This document shows positions 22,087 to 23,220 of a DNA stretch of 23,220 nt, piece by piece (position 1 is the first letter of the stretch; each line of letters starts with the position of its first letter). The translations under genes and the position numbers were made by a program. This stretch comes from Planctomycetota bacterium (GTDB lineage: Bacteria > Planctomycetota > Phycisphaerae > WQYP01): NCBI GenBank assembly GCA_021799715.1, contig JAJYZY010000028.1, positions 1 through 23,220 of the forward strand. The letters run 5' to 3'. A model generated the notes under the pieces. It ran no database searches. It was not told the DNA's origin and saw only the letters and a list, made by a program, of their open reading frames with translations.

Positions 22087-23220
22087 ATGAAAGTTAAATT
22101 TCTCAAGGATTATCTGGGGCAGAAAAAAGATTCAATTGTTGATCTGCCGGAAGATCAGGCCAAGGCCGCGGTGGATACGGCCGTAGCCGAGGCGGTGGTC
22201 ACGGAAATTAAAGACCTTGATGAGGCCGTGGCGGGCATTCAAAAAGCCATGACCGAGCAATTAGAGGCGGCAGCGCAAAAAATCACCACCCGCGTGATTG
22301 ATCAGGTGTCGCGCGGCTTAAAGGGCGTGCGGCCGACACTGGTAATCGGCCCGGACCGGGAGGACCTGGACCCCACGGGCGGCTTCAAAAATCTGGGCGA
22401 TTTTGCCCAGAGCGTCCGCCGGCATTTCATGCACAAGGCCAGTGACGAGCGCATCAAACGCATGATTGCCAAAGCCGATGGCATGGATGAAAGCGTCCTG
22501 GCCGACGGCGGAGCATTGGTTCCAACGGAATATGCCAATCAATTGTACCGCGATGTTCTGGCGGAATCGGTGCTGTTTGATAAAGCCCGAAAATATCCCA
22601 TCAACATCGGCAATTCACTGTTTATACCGGTGCGGCAAATATCCACGCTGGGACAGACCAGTGCCGCCGGAGCCTCGCTGGGAACGTGGCTCAACAGTGA
22701 CGGCGTGGGCATTACACCGCAGAAACCGGTTTACAACCGGGTGCAGATGACGCTGAATCGCTGGGGAACGCTGTTGCCGGTAACCGACGACTTGCTCCAG
22801 GATAATAATGTGGCATTGTCCAATTTCATTTTTGATGAAGGCGGCATCGCCCTGGCCTGGGATTTGAATCAGGCCTTTATCAGCGGATTCGGCGCTGGAA
22901 GCGGCCAACCGCAGGGAATTCTGCAAAGCGGGGCGCTGATAACCGCCGCGGCGGACGTCAATCAACCGGGATTTACCATCAGCTACAGCAATCTGGTGAA
23001 TATGAAGAGCCGGCTCTGGACCATCCGCCCAGGTGACACCAGCGGCGTTGTCTGGATTGCCCATCCGGATGCCGAAGCGCAGTTTGAACAGCTCAAGGAC
23101 GCTTCGGGCCGGAATTTGTATTTTGCGGCGGGAACCATTCAGCAATCGCCGGAACCACGGCTCTTCGGCATACCGGTGGTTTACAGCTTCCATTGTTCCG
23201 CGGTGGGCACGCCGGGTGAT
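22087..23220 (+). CDS. HK97-fold phage major capsid protein, truncated by the window end
   Basis: An open frame of 378 codons that continues past the right edge, so the C-terminus is missing. The layout is that of HK97-type major capsid proteins. An alpha-helical, charged N-terminal segment (about 28-85, the delta/scaffolding-like region) comes first. The capsid core follows, starting near LADGGALVPTEYANQLYRDV (138-156), with FIPVRQ and GTLLPVTDDLLQD (227-239) in the E-loop/P-domain region. Then come GSGQPQGIL (271-279) and an A-domain segment with VVWIAHPDAEAQ. The first 30 residues, MKVKFLKDYLGQKKDSIVDL, resemble small stand-alone phage head proteins. The product should assemble into a capsid shell. 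Terminase, portal and prohead protease genes, which usually precede it, are absent to its left. It may be the edge of a prophage with unusual order, a gene-transfer-agent-like cluster, or a domesticated capsid. Confidence 0.88.
   Translation, partial: MKVKFLKDYLGQKKDSIVDLPEDQAKAAVDTAVAEAVVTEIKDLDEAVAGIQKAMTEQLEAAAQKITTRVIDQVSRGLKGVRPTLVIGPDREDLDPTGGFKNLGDFAQSVRRHFMHKASDERIKRMIAKADGMDESVLADGGALVPTEYANQLYRDVLAESVLFDKARKYPINIGNSLFIPVRQISTLGQTSAAGASLGTWLNSDGVGITPQKPVYNRVQMTLNRWGTLLPVTDDLLQDNNVALSNFIFDEGGIALAWDLNQAFISGFGAGSGQPQGILQSGALITAAADVNQPGFTISYSNLVNMKSRLWTIRPGDTSGVVWIAHPDAEAQFEQLKDASGRNLYFAAGTIQQSPEPRLFGIPVVYSFHCSAVGTPGD

Noticed and set aside
21785..22090. 101-codon plus-strand frame whose stop overlaps the capsid ATG (ATGA)
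   Set aside because: The translation is Arg/Ser/Ala-rich with no recognisable family and spans several palindromes; the capsid gene has its own GAGGA. The overlap alone is weak support.

Overview
The window (about 55% G+C by eye, 17 protein genes, no rRNA, tRNA or CRISPR seen) looks like chromosomal DNA of a Planctomycetota-type bacterium, possibly the Phycisphaerae side. This rests on a TIGR03790-like secreted protein, a HEAT-repeat exported protein, a large planctomycete-style membrane protein with a glutamine-amidotransferase-like fold, and a Gly-rich ClpX N-terminus. The assignment is an inference and not certain.

Left part, all on the minus strand (1-5774): clpX is followed by a conserved protein of unknown function and then by a serine acetyltransferase (cysE) joined to it by a TGATG stop/start overlap. 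After a 259-nt gap come an M20-type amidohydrolase and a TIGR03790-like exported protein cut by the left edge. A 741-nt non-coding stretch (5775-6515) separates this block from the next. It carries a candidate clpX promoter on one side and, on the other, promoter candidates plus a strongly structured leader.

Middle part, plus strand (6516-16205): seven closely packed genes form one apparent operon of about 9.7 kb. It encodes an exported/membrane protein with a GATase-like domain, an ABC ATPase, a doubled ABC-2-type permease, a secreted HEAT-repeat protein, and then a complete BtuF/BtuC/BtuD (FecB/FecCD/FecE) type importer: lipoprotein binding protein, permease, ATPase. An HD-GYP-type protein with two HD domains follows in the same direction (16324-17739).

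Right part: a two-gene minus-strand module (17874-19702), an OLD/RecF-like AAA ATPase plus a DUF4276-like TOPRIM-type protein, has the architecture of ATPase-TOPRIM anti-phage systems such as PARIS. Next is a phosphate:H+ symporter-like MFS gene (19904-21394). Its promoter region carries direct repeats at an 11-bp period, closely resembling a Pho box. After 692 nt without a convincing gene, an HK97-fold phage major capsid gene (22087 to the right edge) begins on the plus strand with its own strong ribosome binding site. No terminase, portal or protease gene lies before it inside the window.

Most notable points: the ATPase/DUF4276 pair, the Pho-box-like array in front of the phosphate transporter, the unknown gene coupled to cysE behind clpX, the structured leader at 6215-6515, and the isolated capsid gene.
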